This document shows positions 23,146-34,913 of a DNA stretch of 64,000 nucleotides, piece after piece (position 1 is the stretch's first letter; every line of letters begins with the position of its first letter). The notes beneath the pieces are model-generated. The model was not told where the DNA came from and did not search any database. It saw nothing but the letters and a program-made list of their open reading frames with translations. A program made the translations under genes and the position numbers. The stretch is from Cryptomeria japonica. Taxonomy: Eukaryota; Streptophyta; Pinopsida; Cupressales; Cupressaceae. The DNA lies in the NCBI RefSeq assembly GCF_030272615.1, contig NC_081413.1, positions 602,766,709 through 602,830,708 of the forward strand, in the 5' to 3' direction.

Positions 23146-24362
23146 TGTTAGATAGTTCAGATAACCAGAAGACAACTGAGGGGGGGGTGAATCAGTTGTC
23201 ATAGATTCCCGAAAGCATTAGGAATTTAAAATTTAATACCAGAACCCAAAACAATAATACCGGAAGAGCAGTTAATCCAATTAAGCATAAACAATAATTA
23301 CAGAATAAAAGCCATCCACACAACACCAAGATTTGTACATTGAAAACCCAGTAAAGGGAAAAACCATAGTGGAAAGCCTATCCATAGTCAGATAATACTT
23401 TTGCAGTAAGTATATGAATTACAATGAAGGGTCCTACACTTGCAAGAAGGCCAATAGACTAGAGCACACTGGTCATTACAAAAGCAGCCTCACTTACTAC
23501 ATATACATCCACACTACAATCCGGAGAAGTGTTGAACTCCAAAAGATAGCATCTCCTATTCCTAAGTACAGTTATGATTAAGCTCAATACCGAAGGACTA
23601 AATCCTCTTACACAAGCCCAATTCAATCTCCAATGATCGATCAACTCCTCTGCCTAAATGATATTACATTATTTGCACATAACATTCCTTGACCATGACC
23701 TCTTACATTAACCATGATGATCTACAATGAGATCTTACATCTTTTTATACAAACCCTCGACCATAAACAGTCAGGTCGGCCACCAGACAATAAACCGATT
23801 ACATAATTACAAACCATGTCAGCCTTAGACCAAACAAGTAATAACAACACATAAGACGTCCTGGAAATACAACAATAGGTCCTATCCACACCTTACATTA
23901 ATGCCAATCCATAACCTAGATCAACCAGGACCAAGTATAGGTCCACATGCTTCAGCAATGATCTCCAAATGCCAAGTCTCGAACATGATTACCAACAACA
24001 TCCTAAAACTCCATCAGAAGCTGCACCAACACCACTTATGTAATTCATCAAAGATCTCCATCAAAAGCTCTGTCGGTGAAATCCTTGCCGAAACCAAAAA
24101 CCAAGCTTCTAAGCAAGCAGGATAGCATCCAATCTCCAGACCAAAACCAACTTATCAAGTAAGAGTATAAGCATTATGAACAAACCAATTTCATTACCAG
24201 ATTATACTAGAGCCTGTCGGATCATGCCAGATCCAAGTTAACCAGAAACCACTAAACCTACCAGAACCAGAAAGGTGTTGGTAAAGCATCCAAACAGCTA
24301 GTGTTGATATAAATGACAAAACATCAATGCAACACATAATCAATTCCACCAAATGGCCAACA
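23146..24362 (-). repeat. TE5 5' LTR
   Basis: It runs from TGTTAGATAG to GGCCAACA, 1,217 bases. It holds the perfect 9-base inverted repeat GACAACTGA (23171-23179) / TCAGTTGTC (23192-23200), whose 12-base loop is nearly all G on this strand (all C in the transcript). Confidence 0.92.
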
Positions 24363-25524
24363 CCTACCCATAATAAGATGATACTATGCAATAGTATGTG
24401 TAAATATTACAATGGCAAATACACATGCATTTAGCCACACTGCCTAGAGCTCACTGCTCAAATTACAATGACCCATAAGGCTCCAACCCTTAGGGAAGGT
24501 TCACTACCTCATGATAAATGATTGGACTACAATATGGAATACATGAACTACAAAGATAGCATCTGCTAATGCCTAATGATAGTTCTAGTTAAGCTCATTT
24601 GTTTTCCCTTCACCAATCTCTGCTCAATACACCACACCGAAGGATGAATTCATTTTTTCATGCATAAACCACTCTCTAATAATGCAGACACAACACCAAC
24701 ACCCAAATTACATGAATAATATGCCCTTTTATACAAATCATCAAACTTGATTACAAGGTTGGCTAGACCCTTAACGCCTAATTACAAATTTATATCACTC
24801 GATAGATAAATCAACCACCAAACCAATACAATGACATAGATAGTATAACATGGACCTAAATCAAATCTCCAAACACTCATCACCACCGAAAATCTCACCA
24901 AGACCAACCACAACATGTTACACCACCAAAATATCGCATAACACAAAGAATTTCACCAGACCAAAAAGATCATCAAGAACTCGCATAATAATCAATGCGG
25001 ACCACCAAGAAAAATAGGACATGATTAGGAAATACCAACAAGAATTTTAGAACCATCCGCAGTAGCTGCACCAAAACCACTTATTCAAATCTTCATTGAT
25101 CAACACGCTAACATTCAAGAATACATAACAACACCAACTCGGATAAGAAAGATAGCTTCCAGAGAACCAAATCATGAACCATCTGAAATGAAGATACACA
25201 TGAACATCCAAAACACTCTCCCAAATCCACAACCAAAGATATAATCATATCAAAGCACAACAGATCAAATACAAGACTTTTCCAGCTACTGAACAGAAAG
25301 ACCAAACCTCAAATCGAATCAAATGATATGATCAAGTAAACTTCTGAATCACCTAAATCAATAAGGAATGAAGTAGAGACACTAGAGATACTTCATACTG
25401 AACCACAAATCCAAATCAATTCTCAGCAATCATTGGAACACCAAACAACTCTTTGCAACACAAAACACTGGAATATGTTGACATCAATGACAAGAACATA
25501 TCCTAGCAGTAGCAATATCTAACA
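24363..25524 (-). repeat. TE4 3' LTR, second part
   Basis: It continues the TE4 LTR after TE5, starting with the repeated TSD CCTAC and ending at TATCTAACA. It matches 37885-39042 throughout, including the CTGCTCAAATTACAATGACC and ATATCCTAGCAGTAGCAATA segments. Confidence 0.88.
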
Positions 25525-25884
25525 ATCTCCCCCTTTGGCATTGATGGCAACATGTGAATGTGAAAACAATCAATGCAAAGGAATAAATCAACATCAGCAA
25601 ATTCCAACAAACTCCCCCTAAGATCATGCACATAAAGCTCCAAAGATAAGGCCATTTTTCACATGCATATCTCCCCCTTTGACAGCAATGCCAAAGATAT
25701 GAACTAACATAATCTCTCCCTAGGATAAATTCATAGCTCTAAACAACTCACTGACTACTCCGATTGAGTAGCAGCACCAACTCATCAACCCTAATAAAGA
25801 AATAAGACTGTGAAGTCCACCGGATTGATGCATCTCAATGCACCTAGTTCCCATCAAGAGGAGTAGAGACCCCTAACTTGTCTC
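25525..25884 (-). other. TE4 purine tract and 3' untranslated region
   Basis: The minus strand reads TGCCAAAGGGGGAGATTG into the LTR (about 25522-25539). A second tract, TGTCAAAGGGGGAGAT, lies at about 25668-25683, and a weak one at 25612. No gene. Confidence 0.75.
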
Positions 25885-26577
25885 TCAATAAAAAAATGTA
25901 TCTGCAAGCAAAGGCTTAGTGAAAATATCTGCAATCTGATATTTTGTAGATACATACTCTAGTTTTACTTCTTCATCAGTAACTTTCTCCCTAAAGAAAT
26001 GATACTTAATTGATATATGTTTTGTTTTAGAATGCAGTACTGGATTCTTGGAAATATTAATAGCACTTGAATTGTCACAGTAAATAAAAGTAGGCTCCTC
26101 ATACACAACTCTAATATCTTTCAGCGTTTGTTTCATCCAAACTACCTGAGTACAGTTGCTATTAGCAGCAATGTATTCAGCTTCAGCAGTAGATAGAGAT
26201 ATAGCATCTTGTTTCTTGCTTGCCCATGAAACTAGATTCTTCCCTAGAAAGAAAGCTCCACTACTAGTGCCCTTTCAGTCATCTACATCACCTACCCAAT
26301 CAGCACCAGTATAGGCACATAGCATGAAATCAGCATTCTGGTCTCTAGGTCTCAGAACAAGCTCCCAACTATTAATCTTCTCAATTTGATTCAACTCTTC
26401 CTGCATAGCTTTTATTGAATTCTCATCCTTACATACTTCAGCAACATCTTTCGATTTGATTTTTGAAATCAAGCATATCTCTTCAGCAGCAAGTCTTCTC
26501 CTAGTCATTACACCATTGTTTTCATCGCCAATAATTTGGTTCTCAGAATGATTCAGTTTCACATGCCTAAGAGTCAT
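25885..26577 (-). pseudogene. TE4 integrase-tail/RNase H fusion: RT core deleted
   Basis: The frame 26577-26275 starts with the integrase-to-RT linker (HVKLNHSENQIIGDENNG, MTRRRLAAEE, EELNQIEKINSWELVLRP). It then passes directly, after RDQN, into AYTGADWVGDVDD, which is the beginning of the RNase H domain. In TE6 about 960 bases of RT lie between these points. The join keeps the frame. RNase H continues leftward: FFLGKNL-type segment (about 26240), then DNSSAINISKNPVLHSKTKH and DIFTKPL (26136-25900). Without the YVDD-bearing palm domain this copy could not have reverse transcribed itself after the deletion. Confidence 0.85.
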
Positions 26578-26700
26578 CGAATTATTCTAATTCTCAAGGT
26601 CTTGAACTTCTTCACTGACAGCAGCAATAGTTGGATTAACTGTCTCTATCGGATTAATCTGCTTCAAGATCTTAATTTGTGCAGACTTAGAAACAATATC

Positions 26701-27019
26701 CTAATCATCAATCTCATATCCGCATGCTCTGATCTGCTTTCCAAAACATTCATCAACCTTCACATTTGCAATTTCCACTATCTTCTTCAACCTCTTATTG
26801 TAACATTGGTAGGCCTTGCTCTTAGCAAAATATCCAAAGGAGATTCCTTCATCACATCTTGCATCAAACTTTCTTATATCCTCATCTCTTTTGATATAAT
26901 ATTTTCTTCCAAAAACTCTAAAATACCTAATTGTAGGAACATGACCAAACCATAGCTCATAAGGAGTCTTACCGGAATCACCTTTTATATGCACCCAGTT
27001 GAATGTGTAAACAGCAGTG
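26701..27019 (-). pseudogene. TE4 integrase, C-terminal part (split by TE6)
   Basis: It reads TAVYTFNWVHIKGDSGKTPY, ELWFGHVPTIRYFRVFG, YYIKRDEDIRKFDARCDEGI and CYNKRLKKIVE, the conserved segment after the catalytic Glu in copia integrases. It ends at the TE6 TSD (CTAAC); the N-terminal part resumes at 34241. Confidence 0.85.
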
Positions 27020-27024
27020 CTAAC

Positions 27025-28421
27025 TGTTGGATATTGTTGGCATATGATGAATCGGCATGATGATGTGATGATAATGTATGTTGTCATTGATGTCAATAAG
27101 TGAAAGTGAACTGGTATGCAGATTGGAAGAAGATGGTGAAATGGTATGAAGATTTGTAGTGAACCGGTGTCGGGGTAGTCTCAGCTCTAGGTTTCTTGTT
27201 TGGCAATCCAGCTTGTGTGATGCAACCGAAGACATTTTATGATGAGTTAGCAAAGAGATGAGAATGAGATCGAGGTTCCACGTTAGTTTTGTGCGTGTGA
27301 AGGATTTCCTTGAGGATCTTGCATGTGAAGATTGATTGCATTAAATGTCTACCTCGGGAATGATCATTCTTCTTAGTGGTATGACAAGAGATCGTGATGG
27401 GTTACTGATTCCCATATGCGGTGAAGAATAAATGATATAGATTGTCTTGTGATTTGTTTAAGATTGTATTGCTCAATGCAAAGTGTTTGGACGATCAGGA
27501 TTGGACCGCTTGTATTGTAAACCTAAATGATTAGGGTTTAGGGTTTATGCTACCAACCTAAGTGTTGTCTATAAGGTTGATGATGTTTGTTTTTGGCAAA
27601 TTTTGTGTGTGTATCCGAGTGATGAGATACTTGCCAGACCAGTAAGAGGAAAACTGCAGAGTGTGATTGTAGAAGAGAGGAAATGAAAAGGATCTGCCTT
27701 GGCATGTAGTGGTGTTATCAGATTAGAGTTTTACCTATTGTCTTCTAACCATTTCAACAGTTGGAAAATCCCTTTATCGGGTAGCTTTAATAGGCTTATT
27801 GTAAATCCTTTAACCGCGTGACTCAAGTTCATTGAGTTCTTCAAATCCTCTAGCGAGGTAATCGTTAACAGGGTTTCAACCTTTAACAGGGTATATAGCC
27901 ATCCCTTAACCGGGTGATCTTTAACAGGATCGGTTCCTAACAGATCCTTATTGTAAAGTCTTTAACCGAACTAGGCTCCTAATAGAGCGAGCTTCAAAAG
28001 AGTTCAAGACAAGCTTGTGGGTATTCATCCCCACCATGGTTTTTCCCATTTGGGGTTCCACATGAAAAATTTGTGTGTCATGAGTTGTGCATTTTTCATG
28101 TGATGATTATGTATTCTGTGTTTGAGTGATTATGCATGCAGAGATAATAGGTTATGGTATTACTAGTATACCACATGCATATGTTTATGGGTGAAGTTGT
28201 TATCAAGTATTGAATATATTTGAAGTGATCAAACTTATTAGTTTATGTTGTCTGAAGTCTTACTGTGTTTAACCTGTATTGCCATGGTTAAGTTCAATCA
28301 TGAAGACAACCAGTTGGTATTGCTTTAACTTGATAAGTTGTTGAGAAAGTTTTTGTCTGTACTGATTCACCCCCCCCTCTCAGTACCGATTAGGGTATTT
28401 TGTGTTCATCATTATTCATCA
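27025..28421 (+). repeat. TE6 5' LTR
   Basis: It runs from TGTTGGATATTG to ATTATTCATCA. The hairpin arms GTACTGA (28359-28365) and TCAGTAC (28380-28386) enclose TTCACCCCCCCCTC. The block CCCCACCATGGTTTTTCCC is at about 28029-28047. A 16-base near-palindrome TTGTCATTGATGTCAA lies at 27081-27096. Several repeated AACAGG/CCGGGT phrases occur at 27780-27960. Confidence 0.92.
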
Positions 28422-28423
28422 AT

Positions 28424-28435
28424 TGGTATTCAGAG
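28424..28435 (+). other. TE6 primer-binding site
   Basis: TGGTATTCAGAG starts two bases after the LTR; it equals the initiator-Met PBS with one inserted T. Confidence 0.85.
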
Positions 28436-28494
28436 AAACTCTAGGTCCTCAATGATATAAGCTTAACCACTTGAGGTAAAAGATCCTATTGTAA

Positions 28495-29350
28495 TGATGA
28501 AGAGGGAAGATCCTAAGTTCAATTGAGATAACTTCAAGATATGGAAGGACAGAATGAGGATTTACATCAAGAGTATGGGTGCTCAACACTAGAGCTATGT
28601 TGAGAATGCCTATGTGATTCCCACTGGCACTCTAACCAATGATCAGAAGAGAGAGATTTAGGAAAATGGGCAAGTCATGGAAGCCCTTATCAGTAGCTTG
28701 TCAGATATTGAGTTTATTGGTGTACAAGACAAAGACACTCCTAAGGATGTATGGGATGCACTGGAAACCATTTATGGTGGTGATGAGCATATAAAGCAAG
28801 CTAAGGAAGAGAGTCTTAGAGGAAAAGTTGAAGACATGAGGATGGTTGAAGGAGAGACCATTCAGCAATATGGCATTAGGATTAAGACTGTGGTTGGAGA
28901 TATCAAAAGTGTTGGTGGAATGATTGAGGATGCCACCATTGTCAGTAAAGTCTTGAGATCATTGTTACTGATATGCAATTAGAGTTGCTGCTATCCAGGA
29001 ACTAAGGTCTATTGATAAAACTAAGGTATCCTTAGACTCTATCATTGCAAAGTTAACTGCGTATGAGTTGAATAGCTATGATGGCAGTGTTCAGAACACT
29101 GATTCAGCCTTTAGAGCATCTGCTGCACCATCCAAAAAAGGAAAAGAAACTAGTACCAGTTATGAATCTAGATAATGTAGAGATATGGATGATGAAGAGA
29201 TTCTGATGGAGTTTGAAGCTCTTCTTGCTAAAAGACTTTCAAAAGGAACTGGTAAATATAGAGGTAAGCTACCTTTAAAATATTTCTCCTGCAACAAGAT
29301 AGGACATATAGCTGTTAATTGTCCTAACAGTGATAATAAGGATAAACCAT
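28495..29350 (+). pseudogene. TE6 gag, copia type, frameshifted
   Basis: It starts near ATGAAGAGGGAAGATCC (28495). Readable blocks are FKIWKDRMRIYIKSMG, ALISSLSDIEFIGVQDKDTP, VWDALETIYGGDEH, LRGKVEDMRMVEGETI and VSKVLRSLL (to 28970). A single-base loss near 28965 moves the rest into the pol frame (RVAAIQELRSIDKTKVSL, then LPLKYFSCNKIGHIAVNC at about 29270-29322). The zinc knuckle has its first Cys changed to Tyr. Stops at about 28528, 28592, 28659 and 29176. Confidence 0.85.
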
Positions 29351-29499
29351 AGAGGTTTATAAAGTATAAAGGAGGAAATAGAAGAAATTGTCTTGTTGTT
29401 GTAGATGAAGGTGTTACTGATGAAGAATCGAAGGATGAAGAGAGTGAAGATATAGTGTTTGTAGTTATAAAGGAAGAAGTGTCTGACAAGAAAGCCCTT

Positions 29500-32400
29500 G
29501 TCTCTCGCATTGACAACTCCAATGAGTGGATTATATATAGTGGGTGTTCTCACCAAATGACTCGTGATAGGAGAAAGTTTCTATCTCTAGAAGAATATGA
29601 TGGAGGTGTTGTCTAGTTTGGCAATGATGCACCATGCTTGGTAAAAGGAAAAGGATCCATCTCACTGAATGGAAAATGCAGTGCAGATTATGTCTACTGG
29701 GTAGAAGGTCTGAAGCATAACCTTTTAAGTGTTGATCAGGTGAATGACAAAGGTGGAATCTGTAGTATAATTGGAAAGAGTAGTGAACTTATTACCACCG
29801 GTAAGAAGACCAGAGGTAATCTATTTCAGTTGAATGCCAAGATTAGTCAGTGTTTGATGGCTAAGTTTGATGATAGTTGGATATGGCACAGGAGACTCTG
29901 TCATATGAACTTTGACAATATTGTTAAAGCCGATAAGATCAAGGCGGTAAGAGGATTGCCTTTGCTGAACAAACCTGAGAATTCTTTGTGTAGAGAATGT
30001 CAACTTGGGAAGATGTCTTCCTCAACTTTTAAAGGTAAGTCTTTTTCAGTAGAGAATTTACTTGATCTTGTGCATACTGATTTGTGTGGTCCTATGAAAA
30101 CTAGAAGTATTTAGGGAGATAAGTATTTTATGATTTTTACTAATGACTACTCAAGAATGATGTGGGTCACATTCTTGAAAGACAAGTCTGAAGCATTTGG
30201 AAAATTCAAAGCCTTTAGAGAGTTAGTAGAAAAGGAAAGTGGCCAAAGGATAAAGTGCCTAGGAACTGATCAAGGAGGAGAATTCATTTCTGATAAATTC
30301 AACAAGTACTGTGAAGAGAATGGCATCAAGAGGCAACTGTTTGCCCCTAGGACACCATAATAGAATGGCATAGCAGAAAGGAATAATAGGAGTGTAGTTG
30401 AAGCGGCGAGAACAATGTTGATCCAAGGAAAGGTTGCTCACACCTTTTGGAGAGAAGCGATGAGCACTGCAGTCTATACTATGAACCAGGTACTTATCAA
30501 GAAAGGCAAAGATAAAACCCCTTATGAGTATTGGACCGGGAAGACTCCTACTGTGAGTTACTTTAAGGTATTTGGGAGTAAGTGCTATATCAAGAGAGGT
30601 GAGCATTTGAGAAAATTTGATGCCAAATGTGATGAAGGAATATTTTTAGGATATTCCACTAAGAGCAAAGTCCTCAAGTGCTACAATAACAAAACTCAGA
30701 AGATTGTTGAGAGCATCAATGTCAAGGTTGATGAATCTCCTGAGAAATCTGAGGGAACCAGCAGCGAGCAAGTGGAAGGTGAACCGGGAATAGCTTTCTG
30801 GGAACCGGTTACAAAAGAAACAAGCAAAGATCTCAGTGTTCCTATACCGGTAGAAGTTGCAGTAGGAGAAGAAGAAGATGGGGAAGAGGAAAAGCAAGAA
30901 GAACCAGCTAGAGTCATTCCTAGATATGTGAAATTGCATCATGATCTGAAGCAAATCATAGGAGATAAAGATGCAGGGATACTCATGAGAAGAAAGGTGA
31001 AGGAGAACTCTTGCATGATCTCAGAATTGGAGCCTAAGACTATTAAAGAGGCACTTACAGATGAAGATTGGACTAAGGCAATGGAAGAGGAGCTAGATCA
31101 AATTGAAAAGAATGCAACATGGTCTTTGGTACCCAGACCTGAACACAAGAATGTCATTGGTACCAAATGGGTGTTCAGAAATAAACTGAGTGAAGAAGGT
31201 ATAGTTATAAGGAACAAGGCTAGGCTTGTATGCAAGGGATACACTCAGGAGGAAGGAGAAGACTATGGGGAAACCTTTTCTCCTATGGCTAGATTAGAAG
31301 GTGTTCAAATGCTACTTGCATTTCCAGCATTTAAAGGATTTAAGGTTTATCAAATGGATGTAAAGTCTACGTTTTTGAATAGAATACTAGAAGAGGAAGT
31401 GTATATTGAGAAACCAGAAGGGTTTGCCTTATCAGAAGATAGTAACATGGTGTGTAGATTACACAAATCCCTGTATGGATTGAAACAAGCGCCTAGGGCA
31501 TGGTATGAAAGGCTACACTCTCATCTTGTGAAGATTTGATTTCAGAGAACAAGTGAGGATAGCAACATCTATCTAAAATATGAAGGTGATTAGATTTTGA
31601 TCTGTGAAGTGTTTGTAGATGACATAATCTTTGGAGGAGATGATGAAATTAGCCATGCATTTGCAGATGTAATGAAGAAAGAGTTTGAGATGTCTCTGAT
31701 TGGGGAGATAAATTTCTTCATTAGTCTATAGGTTCAGCAAATGAAAGAGGGTATCTTTATTACCCAATCCAAGTATGTCAAAGAGGTATTGAAGACTTTT
31801 TGCATGGAGGAGAGCAAACCGGTTGTTACACCAATGGTGACTGGTTGTAAACTAACCAAGGAAGATCATTATGCGTTGGTGAATGAGAAGAAGTACCGTT
31901 CAATGATCAGTAAGTTGCACTATGTGGTGCATAGCAGACTAGATATTTCTCATGCAGTGGACATAGTAGCTCATTTTCAGAAATGTCCTAGAGAATCCCA
32001 CTTGGTAGCAATCAAGAGGATTCTTAGATATCTAGAAGGAACAATGGACTATGGATTGTGGTATCCATATAATGGTTACTTCAATCTTAAAGTGTATACC
32101 GATGTCGATTGGGTAGGTAATGTGGACAACCAGAAGAGTACAACCAGTGGAGCGTTCTTTCTTGGTGGAAGACTAGTTTCATGGACAAGCAAGAAGCAAA
32201 GCTGTATTTCTTTGTCTACAGCTGAAGTAGAATATGTGGCAGCATTTATGAACTACACTCAAGCAATCTAGATGAAACATGTATTGGAAGGTTTCAAAGT
32301 ACCTGTATCTGAACCGGTGAATATATTTTGTGACAACACAAGTGCAATAAATATTTCCAAGAATCCAGTACTGCATGCTAGAACTAAGCACATTGAGCTT

Positions 32401-32565
32401 AAATATCACTTCTTGAGAGAGAAAGTTCAGAATAAGGAGGTTGTACTACAACATGTTTCCAGTAAGGAGCAGCTAGCAGACATATTCACCAAGCCCTTAC
32501 CGAAGACTATATTTACCCATTTGAGAGGTGAATTAGGGGTTCTTCCCCTTCATGAAGTCAACTAA
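29500..32565 (+). pseudogene. TE6 pol: protease, integrase, RT, RNase H
   Basis: One frame encodes the full copia pol. Protease: WIIYSGCSHQM, where the catalytic Asp of DSG is Tyr (codon 29536-29538). Integrase: WHRRLCHMNFD...CRECQLGK (HHCC), DLVHTDLCGP, LGTDQGGEF and NGIAERNN, so the DDE residues are intact; HHCC-to-Glu spans about 29884-30383. [29 protein letters not shown] and [11 protein letters not shown] (31613-31645). RNase H: YTDVDWVGNVDN, STAEVEYVA, DNTSAINISKNPVLHARTKH and DIFTKPLP, ending at 32565. Stops include 30112, 30358, 30361, 31729 and 32269; most replace Gln or Trp codons of the family. The 374-codon segment 30415-31539 is uninterrupted. Confidence 0.92.
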
Positions 32566-32698
32566 AGTTGTGTGCTCAGCATCAGTCAGGAACTATAGTG
32601 TCAAATCTTTTAGGATTGATGTGTTGAAGGATGCTACTCCATAGGGAGAGCAGCATAATAGAGAATGGAAACTTGTGCCTCCACTTTGGCATTGTTGT

Positions 32699-32825
32699 CA
32701 AAGGGGGAGAAGATATTTGATGTATGGGGAGAAGATATCTGATGTATGGAGGAGATACACTAGTCTATGATGTTTACAATTGCAAAGCTACATTGAGTAT
32801 TGCCATCAATGCCAAAGGGGGAGAT
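32699..32825 (+). other. TE6 double purine tract
   Basis: The LTR-adjacent tract AAAGGGGGAGAT is at 32814-32825, preceded by TTGCCATCAATGCC. A second copy CAAAGGGGGAGA is at 32699-32710, preceded by TTGGCATTGTTGT, and AGGGAGAGC lies at about 32644. These prime plus-strand DNA. Confidence 0.85.
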
Positions 32826-34235
32826 TGTTGGATATTGTTGGCATATGATGAACTGGCATGATGATATGATGATAATGAATGTTGTCGTTGATGTCAATAA
32901 GTGAAAGTAAACCGGTATGTAGATTGGAAAAAGATGGTGAATCGGTATGAGTATTTGTAGTGAACCGGTGTCGGGGTAGTCTCAGCTCTAGGGTTTCCAG
33001 TTTGGCAATCCAGCTTGTGTGATGCAATCGAATAAATTTTGTGATGAGTTAGCTAAGAGATGATAATGAGATCAAGGAGCCATGTCAGTTTTGCACACGT
33101 GAAGGATTTCTTTTAGGATCTTGCATGTGAAGATCGATTGCATTAAATGTCTACCTTGAGAATGATCATTCTTCTTAGTGGTATGAGAAGAGAGAGTGAT
33201 GGGTTACTGATTCCCATATGCGGTGAAGAATGAACAATACAGATTGTCTTGTGATTTGTTTAAGATTGTATTTCTCTATGAAAAGTGTTTGGATGGTCAG
33301 GATTGGACTCCTTGTATTGTAAACCTAAATGATTAGGGTTTAGGGTTTATGCTACCGACCTAAGTGTTGTCTATAAGGTCAATGATGTTTCTTATTGTTT
33401 GTTGTTGGCAAATGTTGTGTGTGTATCCGAGTGATGAGATACTTGCCAGACCAGTAAGAGGAAAACTGCAGAGTGTGATTGCAGAAGAGAGGAAATGAAA
33501 AGGATCTGCCTTGGCATGTAGTGATGTTATTAGATCAGAGTTTTACCTATTGTCTTCTAACCATTTCAATAGTTGGAAAATCCCTTTACCAGGTAGCTTT
33601 AACAGGATTATTGTAAATCCTTTAACTGGGTGACTCAAGTTCATTGAGTTCTTCAAATCCTCTAGCGAGGTAACCTTTAACAGGGTTTCAACCTTTAACA
33701 AGGTATATAGCCATCCCTTAACCGGGTGATCTTTAACAGGATCGGTTCCTAACAGAACCTTATTGTAAAGTCTTTAACTAGACTAGGCTCCTAACAGAGT
33801 GAGCTTCAAAAGAGTTCAAGACAAGCTTGTGGGTATTCATCCCCACTGTGGTTTTTCCCATTTGGGTTTCCATGTGAAAAATCTATGTGTAATGAGTTGT
33901 GAATTTTTCATGTGATGATTATGTATTTTGTGTTTGAGTGATTATGCATGCAGAGCTAATAGGTTATGGTATTACTGGTATACCACATGCATATCTTTAT
34001 GGGTGAAGTTGTTATCAAGTATTGAATGTATTTGAAGTGATCAGACTTATCAGTTTATGATGTCTGAAGTCTTACTGTGTTTAACCTGTATTGCCATGGT
34101 TAAGTTCGGTGATGAAGACAATCGGTTGGTATTTCTTTAACTTGATAAGTTGTTGAGAAATTTTTTGTCTATACTGATTCACCCCCCCTCCTCTCAATAC
34201 CAATTAGAGTATTTGTTGTTCATCATTATTCATCA
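32826..34235 (+). repeat. TE6 3' LTR
   Basis: Matches 27025-28421 along its length with scattered substitutions and a small insertion near 33390. The hairpin arms near 34170-34200 are here degraded (TACTGA/TCAATA). Confidence 0.92.
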
Positions 34236-34240
34236 CTAAC

Positions 34241-34908
34241 AGCTTCCTTTTAAAAAATTTATGCGACATTCCCTTCAATCAACATCGTTCTAGCAGCATC
34301 CAAGATTGTTATGTTCTTCCTTTTAAAAACTTCATTTTGCTCAAGGGTTCAAGGAGCAGATAATCATCTTCTAATTTCATTCCTCACAAAATGTATCAAA
34401 TTCTACTGATGTAAATTCTCCTCCTCTGTCAGATCTCAAACACTTCAGCTTCAACCCTGTCTCAGTTTCCACATTTACTTTGAATATCTTGAATTTCTCT
34501 TATACTTCTGATTTGTCCTTTAGAAAATTCACCCACATCATTCTAGAGTAGTCATCAATTAGCAACATGAAATACCTGTCACCGTGCATGCTTCTCACTC
34601 TTGTAGGACCACATAATTTAGTATGCACAAGATCTAACAGTCCATTTGATGTATACAGCTTGCTTTTAAATGATGTTCTTGTTTGCTTTCCCAATTGACA
34701 TTCTTTACATACTGGATTAGAAGGCTTCAAAAACTTAGGCAAATCTCTTACAGCCTGAGTAGAGATTATCCCTTTCATACAGTCAAAATTGACATGACAC
34801 ATCCTCCTATGCCACAACCAACTTTCATCTATCTAAGAAATCAAATAACTTCTCTCACTGGCATTCAAGTGAAAGATATTACCTTTAGTTTTATTCCCTG
34901 TTGCAATC
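34241..34908 (-). pseudogene. TE4 integrase, N-terminal and central part, catalytic Asp replaced
   Basis: Right to left: MWHRRMCHVNFD and CKECQLGKQTRTSFKS give the HHCC zinc domain (34817-34680). DLVHTKLCGP follows, where the family has Asp instead of Lys (codon 34617-34619), then DDYSRMMWVNFLKD, LRSDRGGEF (second Asp intact, about 34440) and a degraded region toward the TE6 junction with several stops. The segment at 34241-34330 (DAART, catalytic Glu region) is frameshifted. Confidence 0.85.
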
Positions 34909-34913
34909 TCTAT

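Larger units (their letters stand above)
17319..24362 (-). mobile_element. TE5: Ty1/copia element inside the TE4 3' LTR
   Basis: A complete but decayed minus-strand element with LTRs 17319-18538 and 23146-24362. The TSD CCTAC is perfect (17314-17318 and 24363-24367), and the two flanks join into the TE4 LTR sequence. Internal order right to left is PBS, gag, protease, integrase, RT, RNase H, purine tract. LTRs differ at roughly one base in ten where I compared them, so it is old, yet younger than TE4. Confidence 0.9.
27025..34235 (+). mobile_element. TE6: near-complete Ty1/copia element inside TE4 integrase
   Basis: LTRs are 27025-28421 and 32826-34235; the TSD CTAAC is perfect (27020-27024 and 34236-34240). 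It is the only plus-strand insertion in TE4. Order: 5' LTR, PBS, gag, protease, integrase, RT, RNase H, double purine tract, 3' LTR. From about 28985 to 32565 the whole pol lies in one frame, interrupted by stops. The first 205 bases of the LTRs differ at about 8% by eye. It is the best local model for the autonomous copia structure. Confidence 0.93.

Noticed and set aside
25047-25305. Trp- and Phe-rich minus-strand frames, also seen at 38566-38830.
   Set aside because: Both are the same position of the TE4 LTR pair read in the wrong sense for any element gene; repetition reflects the LTR, not selection.
29160-29556. Minus-strand frames of 93-120 codons.
   Set aside because: They are antisense shadows of the TE6 gag-protease region, whose plus-strand motifs (zinc knuckle, SGCSH) are clear.
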